Assembly (NCBI RefSeq): GCF_000379685.1
Contig: NZ_KB903256.1
Location: 62,001-126,000 of the forward strand
Direction of reading: 5' to 3'
Length of the DNA stretch: 64,000 bases
Source of the DNA: Catelliglobosispora koreensis DSM 44566
GTDB taxonomy: Bacteria; Actinomycetota; Actinomycetes; Mycobacteriales; Micromonosporaceae
Part shown: positions 1 to 7,626 of the stretch, piece by piece
Layout of the letters: each line of letters begins with the position of its first letter
How positions within the stretch are numbered: the first letter of the stretch is position 1
Made by a program: the position numbers and the translations under genes
The notes under the pieces: model-generated
The model's input: the letters and a program-made list of their open reading frames with translations, nothing else
The model's database searches: none
What the model was told of the DNA's origin: nothing

Positions 1-1
1 G

Positions 2-316
2 CCGGAGGGCGGGTTTGTCAGGAGTCTGCTGGCATATGACTGGGGACGGGCGGTCAACATGGCCCGCTGGGGACGCAAGCTGCGCTTTATCGGCGAGGAG
101 CAGGCGCGCGACTATGTGCTGCGCGCCGGGAAGCAGTCCTTCGGCCGGTACACCTCGTGGGCTGACCTTTCCGCGGGCTACAGCCTGGGCCGCGTCCTTC
201 GGTTCGACAACGACGAATTTGATGTGTGGTACGCGACGGTGCTTGAACCGCACCAGGTATTGCTGACCGATCCGGCCAGTCCATGGCTCACGCTCGCTTG
301 GCCGGCCCAGCGGTGA
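2..316 (+). CDS. DUF1266 family protein, C-terminal part (5' end outside window)
   Basis: The reading frame is open from base 2, so the gene begins upstream of the window and only 104 residues are seen. The segment AYDWGRAVNMARWG followed by a short helix and SWADLSAGYSLGR matches the C-terminal pattern of DUF1266 proteins, whose function is unknown. Its TGA stop overlaps the GTG start of the next gene by 4 bp, so the two are probably co-translated, and the next protein carries a similar C-terminal pattern. Confidence 0.7.
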   Translation, partial: PEGGFVRSLLAYDWGRAVNMARWGRKLRFIGEEQARDYVLRAGKQSFGRYTSWADLSAGYSLGRVLRFDNDEFDVWYATVLEPHQVLLTDPASPWLTLAWPAQR

Positions 317-1179
317 ACACACGCCACGTGGTGCTGCTGGCCATCGCAGGGTTGATCCTGCTGTCAGCAGCACTGCGGGCGATGTACCAGCGCTGGCGAG
401 ACTTGCCGTCTCCTCCGGCGGAGGTCGCCCGGTACACGGGCGGCGCACCGCTCCCGGCCACCGATTACACGTCCGCGCTCGCGGTCGGGGCATTGGCCAC
501 GTTGCGGGCAGGCGACGTGCTCGACACTGTCGGTTGCCGGCGCTCCCGCAGGGTGATCAAGCGCGAGCTGCGGGCGGCCGCCGCGCCCTACCGGCAGTCG
601 GTGCTGGGCGAGGAGGCGATGTCGACGGCGATCGGGCGCTGCGTCAACGATCTGCTCGGGCCAGGCGCCGAAACCGTGGGCGGGAACCTGGCGGTGATAG
701 AGGAAGTGATCCGGCACCGAACGCGCGGTGGCCCGGCGCTGTGGCACCACTCGATCGACGAATGGGCCAGCCGCGCCACGCTGCCGCCCACGGCCGTGGC
801 CAACCTGCACCGCACGGCCGAAAAGGTCGAACGGGCGGAGGAGGAACTGCGCCGCACCGGAATCCTGCGCGACGGCGAAGTCGTGCCAACACTTCTCGCC
901 TACTACTGGGGACACGGAGTTCACCTGACCCGGGGCGCGATCAAGGTCGGCTGGCTCGACCAAGCACGGGGACTCAACTACCTGCGCCGGGCAGGCGGGC
1001 TGGCGAACCGGCGGTACCCGTCATCACACACGCTGGTTGCCGCCCAGCTCCTGCCCGCCTGCCTAAGCGGTGACGTGGAAACCATCCGGTGGGCGAAAAC
1101 TGTTGTCCCACAACTGCTGGCGGACGCTCGAAGCCCGCTGGTCGCCTACGCGGCTGTGGTGAGAAACAGCCACACGTAG
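313..1179 (+). CDS. Membrane-anchored DUF1266-like protein
   Basis: A 288-residue protein if it starts at GTG 313, which overlaps the upstream stop (GTGA); an in-frame ATG at 283 would add ten residues. Residues 6-22 form one hydrophobic segment, after which the chain is soluble. The C-terminal third (AYYWGHGVHLTRGAIKVGWLD, then RRYPSSHTLVAAQLLPA) resembles the DUF1266 signature of the upstream gene, so the pair looks like a duplicated, coupled unit. Function is unknown. The start is chosen because of the overlap. Confidence 0.7.
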   Translation: MNTRHVVLLAIAGLILLSAALRAMYQRWRDLPSPPAEVARYTGGAPLPATDYTSALAVGALATLRAGDVLDTVGCRRSRRVIKRELRAAAAPYRQSVLGEEAMSTAIGRCVNDLLGPGAETVGGNLAVIEEVIRHRTRGGPALWHHSIDEWASRATLPPTAVANLHRTAEKVERAEEELRRTGILRDGEVVPTLLAYYWGHGVHLTRGAIKVGWLDQARGLNYLRRAGGLANRRYPSSHTLVAAQLLPACLSGDVETIRWAKTVVPQLLADARSPLVAYAAVVRNSHT

Positions 1180-1241
1180 CCCGGTAGCCGCGGTTCGGCC
1201 ATCCGATGCGCGATGTCGGTGGCATCAGCGATGCTGTGCGT

Positions 1242-2081
1242 ATGGAGTACGTGTCCAGAGCGCCGCGGCCGCCGCTGGACGGGCTGATCGACGACCTTTA
1301 CTACCTAGAGGGTTCGCCACCATATGCCCGGCTGACGCTCCCGCCGATGCCGGCGGCGTTGCTCATCGTCAACCTCGGGGCGCCGTTTCGCATCCGCGCC
1401 AGCACTGACATCGAGACGGCTGAGTACGCCGACGGCTGTGTGGTCACCACGCCCAGCCGCGCGTTTGAGTTCGGCTACCCACTCCAGACGCGGTCCGTCG
1501 GCGTGCACGCCAAGCCGTGGGGGCTGGCGCCGTTCCTGCCGATGCCCGCGGCCGAGTTGTGCGACCGGCCGGTGACAGTGGAGCAGGTGTGGGGCCGGGC
1601 CTCCGTGGCTGAGCTGCGAGACCGGTTGTCCACAGCAGACGGACCGCACGAAATGCTGACGCTGCTTGAGGAGGAACTCATGCGACGGCTGTGCGAGACC
1701 GCTGGCCTCGGGCTGGTCCGCCACACGAGCGGTGTCATCGAGGCGGCCAGCGGGGCGGTGGCGATCGGGGACCTGAGCGTGGCAGCCGGTGTCAGCAGCA
1801 CTCACATGGCAAAGCGGTTCAAGGAACTCATCGGTGTCACGCCGAAACGGCTGGCCCGTGCCCACCGCTTCACCGCCACCGTGTTCGCGATCAACCCCGC
1901 CGAACCGGTCGATTGGGCCGGCCTCGCCAGCGGCGCGGGCTACTTCGACCAGGCCCACTTCGGCCACGAGTTCCGGGAGTTCACCGGGCTCACGCCCACC
2001 CGGTACCTCGAAGTCCGGCAGCGGTTCATGCGCGAACATCCCGGGCACGCGTTTGAGGGCTGGCCGTTGCCGGCCGATTGA
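1242..2081 (+). CDS. AraC family transcriptional regulator
   Basis: About 279 residues. The N-terminal part (YVSRAPRPPLDGLIDDLYYL) is the DUF6597-like sensor seen in many actinobacterial AraC proteins. The C-terminal third holds two helix-turn-helix units: IGDLSVAAGVSSTHMAKRFKE, then ASGAGYFDQAHFGHEFREFTG ahead of the usual LTPTRYL. ATG 1242 is preferred over ATG 1206 because the conserved sensor begins there. It lies 66 bp upstream of a dihydrofolate reductase-like gene on the same strand and may control it; that is inference from position only. Confidence 0.85.
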   Translation: MEYVSRAPRPPLDGLIDDLYYLEGSPPYARLTLPPMPAALLIVNLGAPFRIRASTDIETAEYADGCVVTTPSRAFEFGYPLQTRSVGVHAKPWGLAPFLPMPAAELCDRPVTVEQVWGRASVAELRDRLSTADGPHEMLTLLEEELMRRLCETAGLGLVRHTSGVIEAASGAVAIGDLSVAAGVSSTHMAKRFKELIGVTPKRLARAHRFTATVFAINPAEPVDWAGLASGAGYFDQAHFGHEFREFTGLTPTRYLEVRQRFMREHPGHAFEGWPLPAD

Positions 2082-2147
2082 TTTCTTACAAGAGCGACAG
2101 CCCACAGCACGCTAATTTGAGGGCAACTCAGAGCAAAGGAGAGTCCC

Positions 2148-2729
2148 GTGGGCAAGGTGGTCATGTACAGCACGGTGTCGGTGGACGGCTTCATCGCCGA
2201 CGAAAATGACCAGCCTGGACCGCTATTCGAATGGCTGTCCAGCGGTGACGTCCCGTTGGACGATAGCGGCTATGTGAAGGTGTCGCAGACGTCCTACGAC
2301 TACACCCGGCCGTACTGGGACCAGATCGGGGTGACCATCGCCGGCCGCCACGTCTTCGACATCACGGACGGCTGGGACGGGAAACCTCCGGGCGGGATCG
2401 ACCACGTGGTCGTCGTGACACACCGGCCGGCACCCGAGGGCTGGGACCCAAAGGCACCGTTTCATTTCGTTGACGGCATTGAGGCAGCGATGGCCAAGGC
2501 GCAGGAGCTTGCGGGCGAGCGCATCGTCGAGGTCGCCGCTGGCGATGTCGGCGGCCAGATGCTTGCCGCGGGCCTGGTCGATGTGGTGCGCATGGACGTC
2601 GTGCCTGTCGTGTTCGGGTCGGGCAAGCGTTACTTCGGCTCGGTCGGCGCGCAGCACCTGCTGGAGGATCCCGACGTGGTAATTCAGAGCAACCGGGTGC
2701 TGCACCTGCGCTATCAGGTGCGCCGCTGA
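2148..2729 (+). CDS. Dihydrofolate reductase family (RibD C-terminal domain) protein
   Basis: 193 residues. The opening KVVMYSTVSVDGFIADEND is the typical first strand and loop of the RibD_C/DHFR-like fold, and VVEVAAGDVGGQMLAAGLVD matches its nucleotide-binding region. Such stand-alone proteins bind NADPH, but their substrates are mostly unknown; this need not be folate metabolism. The start is GTG, preceded by AAAGGAGA at 2136-2143. It converges on the SRPBCC gene with only 4 bp between the stops. Confidence 0.85.
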   Translation: MGKVVMYSTVSVDGFIADENDQPGPLFEWLSSGDVPLDDSGYVKVSQTSYDYTRPYWDQIGVTIAGRHVFDITDGWDGKPPGGIDHVVVVTHRPAPEGWDPKAPFHFVDGIEAAMAKAQELAGERIVEVAAGDVGGQMLAAGLVDVVRMDVVPVVFGSGKRYFGSVGAQHLLEDPDVVIQSNRVLHLRYQVRR

Positions 2730-2733
2730 CCGG

Positions 2734-3225
2734 TTAGGCGTCCGCTTCGCGGACGTCCTTTCCCTGCTCGGCGAACGCTTTGAAGTCCATCATGTGCTGT
2801 AGCGATTGCTTGCGGAAGGCGCCGGGCATCAGGAGGCCAACCAGCCGCATGAGCATGCTGCTGAACCGGAATTCGTTCTCGCTCACCCAGAGGGTCGTCT
2901 CCGGACCAGCTTCGGTCAGCCGTTCGCGCGCGGCGTTCCACATGCCGTCGCTGACGATCTCGCGTTCGAAGACGACGACGCTTTCTTTGGGGATCGCGTT
3001 CAGGTCGGCGGGTTCCCGGCGCGTAATGGTCTCGGTGGCCTCGATCTTCTGCTGCCCCATCTGCAGCACGACCCGAGACTTGGTGCCGACCTGCCCGTGC
3101 ACCCCGCTCAGCGGCTCGTGCAGCACTAGGCCCCGCAACCATTTCGGCATGCGCGCCGGGTCGGCGAGCAGCTGGGCGACCCTCTCCCGCGGCAGGGCGA
3201 TCTCGATCGAGACGGTGTACTTCAT
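2734..3225 (-). CDS. SRPBCC (START-like) family protein
   Basis: 163 residues starting MKYTVSIEIALPRERVAQLL, the characteristic opening of the SRPBCC/polyketide-cyclase-like fold, followed by PARMPKWLRGL. An upstream in-frame ATG at 3264 would add 13 residues with no homology feel, so 3225 is used. Such proteins hold a hydrophobic ligand in a helix-grip pocket; the ligand here is unknown. It appears to be a single-gene unit converging on the DHFR-like gene. Confidence 0.8.
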   Translation of the reverse strand: MKYTVSIEIALPRERVAQLLADPARMPKWLRGLVLHEPLSGVHGQVGTKSRVVLQMGQQKIEATETITRREPADLNAIPKESVVVFEREIVSDGMWNAARERLTEAGPETTLWVSENEFRFSSMLMRLVGLLMPGAFRKQSLQHMMDFKAFAEQGKDVREADA

Positions 3226-3280
3226 GGCGGACGCTCCAGGTTCCCGAGTGAACGGGCCGAACATTAGCAGCCCTGTCCAA

Positions 3281-3565
3281 TCACGAACCCAAGGCGAGCT
3301 GTCCGTTGCCTAGTCTCCTGACCTTGACCGCGAGCTGGCTGTTGTCTGGAAAGCGCAGTGTTAGCAACGGTTCAAGCTCCAGCAGGAAACTCAGTGTGCC
3401 CTCATCGATGTCGGATTCCGTGACCGCTAACGTCGCCCAGCCTTCGACTCGGCGGCCGACGGTGAGCCGAACTTCCATACTTGCCAGGCAGTTCAGCGAA
3501 TCCGTCCACCACTCCAGGCGGGCGCCTGTCTCCAGTTCGCTGTCACCTTGGCGTGCGCTCGGCAT
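3281..3565 (-). CDS. Small hypothetical protein
   Basis: About 94 residues, rich in alternating hydrophobic/charged strands (MEVRLTVGRRVEGWATL, FLLELEPLLTLRFPDNSQ), which suggests a small beta protein. I do not recognise a family. No strong ribosome site is visible at ATG 3565, and the frame also extends upstream to 3634. An opposing plus-strand frame overlaps it, but its composition is less protein-like. It is called because the minus frame has a plausible acidic, hydrophobic pattern. Confidence 0.45.
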   Translation of the reverse strand: MPSARQGDSELETGARLEWWTDSLNCLASMEVRLTVGRRVEGWATLAVTESDIDEGTLSFLLELEPLLTLRFPDNSQLAVKVRRLGNGQLALGS

Positions 3566-3779
3566 GAGCACGACAATAGCCGCGTTGGAAAGCCAGCAGC
3601 TTGGCGCGCCAGCCAGGCTGACGAGAGCTAACACCTTGATCCTTCGCCGGACAAGCCCGGACGGGCAAACGATCGATGGCTACGGCGCCACGCGATGGGG
3701 CAAACAGCACGATTCCGCACCCCTTTGCGAAGCACCTCGATTCCGTTAAGGAAAGGAGGCGCTTCGCGTTAGGCCGGAA

Positions 3780-4361
3780 TCAGGGCTTCCAGCGTGGATC
3801 GCGACCGAGATAGCGCAGCAGCGCATCGGCTGAGTCGTCGCCTGGCATTTCGGGCAGCGCGGCGGCATAGGCGAAGCCGCGCAACGGTTCCGCTGTAGCA
3901 CGGGCAGCGGGCAGGAGCTGCTCGGCCAGTGCCGCGGTCAGCGGTGTCGGTTGCTGAGTCGCGGCAGCGATGTCCCAGGCGTGAACGGCGGCGTCGAGCG
4001 CGCACGCGGCCGCCGCCAGCTCTGCGGCCAAAACGGGGACCGGAGGCAGTGGGGTGTTAAGCGATGACTCAGCAGAATCGACGCCCGCCCAAGCCGCGGT
4101 TGCCGCCTGAATGGCATTAGCCAGCGTATTTTCGATGCCTTCGTCGAGCTCATGCGGTGGATCGAACGGGTTATACGAAGGCAGCGAGCCCTGCCCCACG
4201 GTGGACGCCCAGGCGTGCTGGTCACCGGCGGCGTGGAAGATAACCTGCGCGACTGTCCATTCCGTACACGGTGTGGGGTTGTTGAGCTGCCCGGCTTCGA
4301 TGGCCGTGGTAGCCGTGCGGTTCAGCGCGTCCAGTGCGGTGGTAACTACTGAGAACCTCAT
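3780..4361 (-). CDS. TIGR03086 family DinB-like metal-binding protein
   Basis: 193 residues. The N-terminus (NPTPCTEWTVAQVIFHAAGDQHAWA) is the signature of the TIGR03086/mycothiol-dependent maleylpyruvate isomerase-like group, four-helix DinB folds with a metal site built partly by the histidines here. Members are thought to use mycothiol or related thiols; the substrate is unknown. Its ATG overlaps the stop of the epoxide hydrolase gene by 4 bp, so the two are translated as a pair. Confidence 0.85.
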   Translation of the reverse strand: MRFSVVTTALDALNRTATTAIEAGQLNNPTPCTEWTVAQVIFHAAGDQHAWASTVGQGSLPSYNPFDPPHELDEGIENTLANAIQAATAAWAGVDSAESSLNTPLPPVPVLAAELAAAACALDAAVHAWDIAAATQQPTPLTAALAEQLLPAARATAEPLRGFAYAAALPEMPGDDSADALLRYLGRDPRWKP

Positions 4362-5518
4362 GAGTTCTTCCTTTCGGTTGCGAAGAATTGGCGAATGTCG
4401 TCGAGCAAAAGGTCGGGAGCATCGGTTCCCGCGAAGTGGCCGCCCCGGTCGAATTCGGACCAGTGCACGAGATTGTGGTGGTCTCGCTCGGCGAATTTCC
4501 GGATGGACTGGAAGTCGCCGGCGAATACCGCGACGCCCATTGGCACTGTCGTGGGTGGCCGGTCCTCTTGGCCGCGGTGTGTGTCTTCGTAGTAGATACG
4601 GGCAGAGGATCCGGCGGTACCAGTCACCCAGTAGATCATCACGTTAGTGAGGATCCAGTCGAAACTCAGCGACGCCTGCACCTCGGGAGCTTGCTCGCCG
4701 AAGCCGCGCAACAGGTCAAGATTCCAGGCGAGCTGGCCAACCGGCGAGTCGGTCAAGCCATAGGCGAGTGCATTGGGCCTGGTGGACTGGATTTTGTTGA
4801 ACGCGGAGTGCTCGTTCGCGAAGCGCTCCATCTCCCCTAGCCGCCGGTAGTCCTCCGCCTCTAGGCCCGCGAACTCAGCTGGGTCACCCGAGGGGAACGA
4901 GAACACCTGCGTCACGTGCACACCAATGACTTGCTCAGGCGCCACACGGCCCACCTCGGGTGCGATGATGGCGCCCGCGTCGTTGCCGGCCACGCCGTAA
5001 CGCTCGTAGCCAAGGCGCTTCATCAACTCAGCGAAGGCACCCGCGATTCGCCCGCTGTGCCAGCCGGTGTCAGGAGTCGGGCCGGAGAAAGCGAATCCGG
5101 GGATCGATGGGATCACCAGGTCAAAGGCCAGCGCCGGGTCACCGCCGTAACGGCGAGGGTCGGTGAGAGGACCAATGACATCGAGGTACTCGGCGAAGCT
5201 GCCGGGCCAGCCGTGGATAAGCAGCAGTGGCTGGGCTTCGGGCTCGGGCGAGCGAACGTGGAGGAAGTGCACGGTAGTTCCGTCGATTGTGGACGTGAAC
5301 TGCGGGTACTCGTTGAGCCTCGCCTCGTGGGCGCGCCAGTTGTACTTGAGCAACCAGTGGTCTACGAGTTCGCGCACGAGTTGTTGCGTCGGGCCATACG
5401 TCCAGCCGCCCGGTTGCTCTGTGGGCCAGCGAACGCGTTCCAGCCGCGCCTGAAGGTCGTCAAGGTCGGTTTGTGGGATCTCGATCCGGAAAGGGAGGAT
5501 CTGCGCGTTGTTTGTCAT
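4358..5518 (-). CDS. Epoxide hydrolase (EHN domain, alpha/beta hydrolase fold)
   Basis: 386 residues from ATG 5518. An N-terminal EHN domain (FRIEIPQTDLDDLQARLERVRWP) precedes the hydrolase core. HGWPGS supplies the oxyanion-hole region, the Asp in GNDAGA (around residue 190) is the expected nucleophile, and the His in GGHFAGTDAP near the C-terminus completes the triad. It would open an epoxide to a diol; the physiological substrate is unknown. It is coupled to the TIGR03086 gene and divergent from an XRE regulator that may control both. Confidence 0.88.
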   Translation of the reverse strand: MTNNAQILPFRIEIPQTDLDDLQARLERVRWPTEQPGGWTYGPTQQLVRELVDHWLLKYNWRAHEARLNEYPQFTSTIDGTTVHFLHVRSPEPEAQPLLLIHGWPGSFAEYLDVIGPLTDPRRYGGDPALAFDLVIPSIPGFAFSGPTPDTGWHSGRIAGAFAELMKRLGYERYGVAGNDAGAIIAPEVGRVAPEQVIGVHVTQVFSFPSGDPAEFAGLEAEDYRRLGEMERFANEHSAFNKIQSTRPNALAYGLTDSPVGQLAWNLDLLRGFGEQAPEVQASLSFDWILTNVMIYWVTGTAGSSARIYYEDTHRGQEDRPPTTVPMGVAVFAGDFQSIRKFAERDHHNLVHWSEFDRGGHFAGTDAPDLLLDDIRQFFATERKNS

Positions 5519-5607
5519 GTCACTGAGTTTGCGCAACGTCAAGCAGCGCAACCATTGGCGAAATCAACATCGGACCGCCCAACCTGGTCACCACAAATCA
5601 GGTCACG

Positions 5608-5646
5608 ACAATCCTAGTAACGGCAATCCTAGGAATCGCCTATCCT
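5608..5646 (+). promoter_or_regulatory. Direct repeat CAATCCTAG and -10 box of the XRE regulator
   Basis: CAATCCTAG occurs at 5610-5618 and 5624-5632, a 14-bp period in the divergent gap between the epoxide hydrolase and the XRE regulator. The second copy continues into the palindrome TCCTAGGA (5627-5634). TATCCT at 5641-5646 lies 7 nt before the GTG start. This looks like an autoregulatory operator, by inference. The 13-mer ACAATCCTAGTAA (5608-5620) recurs exactly at 41691-41703. Confidence 0.5.
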
Positions 5647-5653
5647 GCTTAGC

Positions 5654-6478
5654 GTGGACCGATACGAAGAGATGGGCAGGTTCCTGAGGTCGCGACGCGC
5701 CCGCCTCAGTCCTGAAGAGCTGGGGGTGCGGCCATTCGGGCAGCGCCGCCGGGTGCCTGGTCTGCGGCGGGAAGAGCTTGGCCCCCTCGCGGGAATCGGC
5801 GTGGATTACTACACGCGGCTGGAGCAAGGCCGGGTGCAGAACGTCTCCGTTGACGTTCTGGAAGCGATTGCCGACGTCCTGCGCCTAAACCCCGCGGAAC
5901 GCGAATACGTCCGTAACCTCAATCGGCCGAGCAAGTTGGCTCCGCCCGTCGCACCAGACTCCGTGCGGCCCGCGTTGCAGCATTTGCTTGACTCCACACC
6001 GGAGACCCCGGCCTACATCATCGGGCCGCTGACGAATGTGCTGGCCTGGAATCGCATCGCGTGCACGCTGTTCCTCGATTTCGGCGCACTGTCCAAAGCG
6101 GACCGTAACTGGGCCTACCTCCTGTTCTTGCACGACGGCATTCAGGCGATGTTCGATGACCTGCTGAAGGCCCAGCGCGAGAACGTGGCCTTTCTCCGGC
6201 TGCAAACGAGCCGCTACCCCAACGCAGACGAACTAAGCAGCCTTGTCGATCGCATGCTCGCTGACAGCCCGTTTTTCCGGGAGCTTTGGGAGCAATACGA
6301 GGTGATTGACAAGTCGCACAACGACTATCTCTTGCACCACCCGGTCGTCGGCGACGTCATCCTCAACTTCCAGGCCGGCAGATTGCCCAACGAGCCCGGT
6401 CAGGCACTTATAACCTTTACGCCCGAGCCTGATACTCCGTCAGCCAAAGCCTTGCACGTGCTCGCCCAGGCCAACTAG
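5654..6478 (+). CDS. XRE regulator with MmyB-like ligand-binding domain
   Basis: 274 residues. The first 90 form a helix-turn-helix of the actinobacterial type, with the hallmark RRRVPGLRREELGPLAGIGVDYYTRLEQGR. The rest (from PAYIIGPLTNVLAWNRIA onward) is the MmyB-like PAS-fold ligand domain. Such regulators usually sit next to, and control, an oxidoreductase or hydrolase gene; here the divergent epoxide hydrolase is the obvious candidate. The start is GTG 5654, probably leaderless. A paralogue lies at 16958-17791. Confidence 0.9.
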   Translation: MDRYEEMGRFLRSRRARLSPEELGVRPFGQRRRVPGLRREELGPLAGIGVDYYTRLEQGRVQNVSVDVLEAIADVLRLNPAEREYVRNLNRPSKLAPPVAPDSVRPALQHLLDSTPETPAYIIGPLTNVLAWNRIACTLFLDFGALSKADRNWAYLLFLHDGIQAMFDDLLKAQRENVAFLRLQTSRYPNADELSSLVDRMLADSPFFRELWEQYEVIDKSHNDYLLHHPVVGDVILNFQAGRLPNEPGQALITFTPEPDTPSAKALHVLAQAN

Positions 6479-6968
6479 CGCGACCGCTCAACTTCGACGA
6501 TGAAGGCGCGTGAGGTATTGGGTTGCCCTGTTTCGATTTTCTCGGTCAGCAACTGAACAAAACGCGCCCGTGCCTGATCTCGCACCGGTTTGAAGCCTGT
6601 CTTATCGGCATGCCGAACTCACTGCCTGTCACGCGCTGCCAGGCAGCCGCATCTTCCTGCCGCAGCGGCTGGTGGTCAAGGCAGCCGGCTGCCGTCGGCC
6701 AGCCGAAATCCCGCATTGGCGAGCCGCTTTCCGGCGGCTTGGGCGAGCATGCCAGCAGAAACGTCCACACCGGTGAAGCTGGCGGTGCAGCCCAGCGCGA
6801 TCAGTGCCTCAATCACCAAGCCAGTGCCTGCCGCAACGTCAAGCACCTGCCTGGCCCAGCACCAGCAAAGCCAGCGACCTTCTCGGCTAGCCATTGATGC
6901 ATTCCGTCATCGTCGTAACCGGCTGCGGCACGATCGAAGCGGGCGGCCACATCTTCAACACCGGGCAT
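6475..6968 (-). pseudogene. Decayed SAM-dependent methyltransferase
   Basis: ATG 6968 opens a frame reading MPGVEDVAARFDRAAAGYDD, a normal methyltransferase start. Near 6845-6855 the frame shifts and continues as QVLDVAAGTGLVIEAL and GVDVSAGMLAQAAGKR, the SAM-binding motif I and the following acidic-loop strand, until a stop near 6676. A third frame then gives FVQLLTEKIETGQPNTSRAF, a C-terminal-like segment ending at TAG 6475. At 494 bp it is well below the roughly 750-800 bp of such genes, so it has both frameshifts and an internal deletion. It follows the intact methyltransferase on the same strand. Confidence 0.7.
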
Positions 6969-7016
6969 AGAAGCATTCTGCGGACTCGCGAGCCGGCGAA
7001 TGTAGGTCTAGCGGAC

Positions 7017-7613
7017 TCAAGACGCGACTGCCGCGATGGCGGCGTGTGGCCGAAAAGGGCCTTCGCTAGGGCGCGACAGACGCTCAACTTCCGTGAAGCC
7101 AGCCTGTGCCAGCCGCTTTGAGAACTCGTCAACAGGCCAGCGGTAGGCAGTCACCACCTTGTGGTCGAAAGTGGCAACCTCGTCCCCTACGAAGACAGCA
7201 ACTACCAGCATCCCAGCCGGTGCCGTCACCCGCCGGAACTCCGCGAGCACGCCGTCGAGATCTTGCGGAGCCAGATGGATCAACGAGCCCCAGGCCAGGA
7301 TGCCTGCGATGGAATCGTTGGCAGCAGCGAGATTCTCCATCGACCCGAGCTGATAATCACCGCCCGGGTGAGCAGCCCGCGCATGAGCGATGAACTCGGG
7401 GACCATGTCAACACCTCTGGCGTCGGCACCCAGCGACCGCAGGTAATCGGTGATATGACCCGGCCCGCAGCCTAGATCGAGCACAACGCCAGAACGGCCC
7501 GAAAGATGTCGCGCGATGAAGGCGAGGTCGTCGGCGTGTACTTGCTGGGCAGTGCCGAACGTCTCGATGTAAAGCTCCGCAACGGACGCATATGCCTGCC
7601 GGACCCCATCCAT
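7017..7613 (-). CDS. Class I SAM-dependent methyltransferase
   Basis: 198 residues from ATG 7613 (MDGVRQAYASVAELYIETFG). Motif I is VLDLGCGPGHITDYL; ARGVDMVPEFIAHAR holds the acidic residue that binds the SAM ribose; LAWGSLIHL is motif IV. The substrate is unknown; this DUF/UbiE-like group methylates small molecules. It starts 13 bp after the MFS stop on the same strand, so it is probably co-transcribed with the transporter. Confidence 0.88.
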   Translation of the reverse strand: MDGVRQAYASVAELYIETFGTAQQVHADDLAFIARHLSGRSGVVLDLGCGPGHITDYLRSLGADARGVDMVPEFIAHARAAHPGGDYQLGSMENLAAANDSIAGILAWGSLIHLAPQDLDGVLAEFRRVTAPAGMLVVAVFVGDEVATFDHKVVTAYRWPVDEFSKRLAQAGFTEVERLSRPSEGPFRPHAAIAAVAS

Positions 7614-7626
7614 GTCCACCGCGCGA

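Noticed and set aside
3306-3749. 147-residue plus-strand frame opposite the small hypothetical gene
   Set aside because: Ser/Arg-rich, lacking a ribosome site; the minus frame looks more protein-like.
4916-5617. A 233-residue plus frame opposite the epoxide hydrolase
   Set aside because: Shadow frame; the minus strand has the hydrolase triad.
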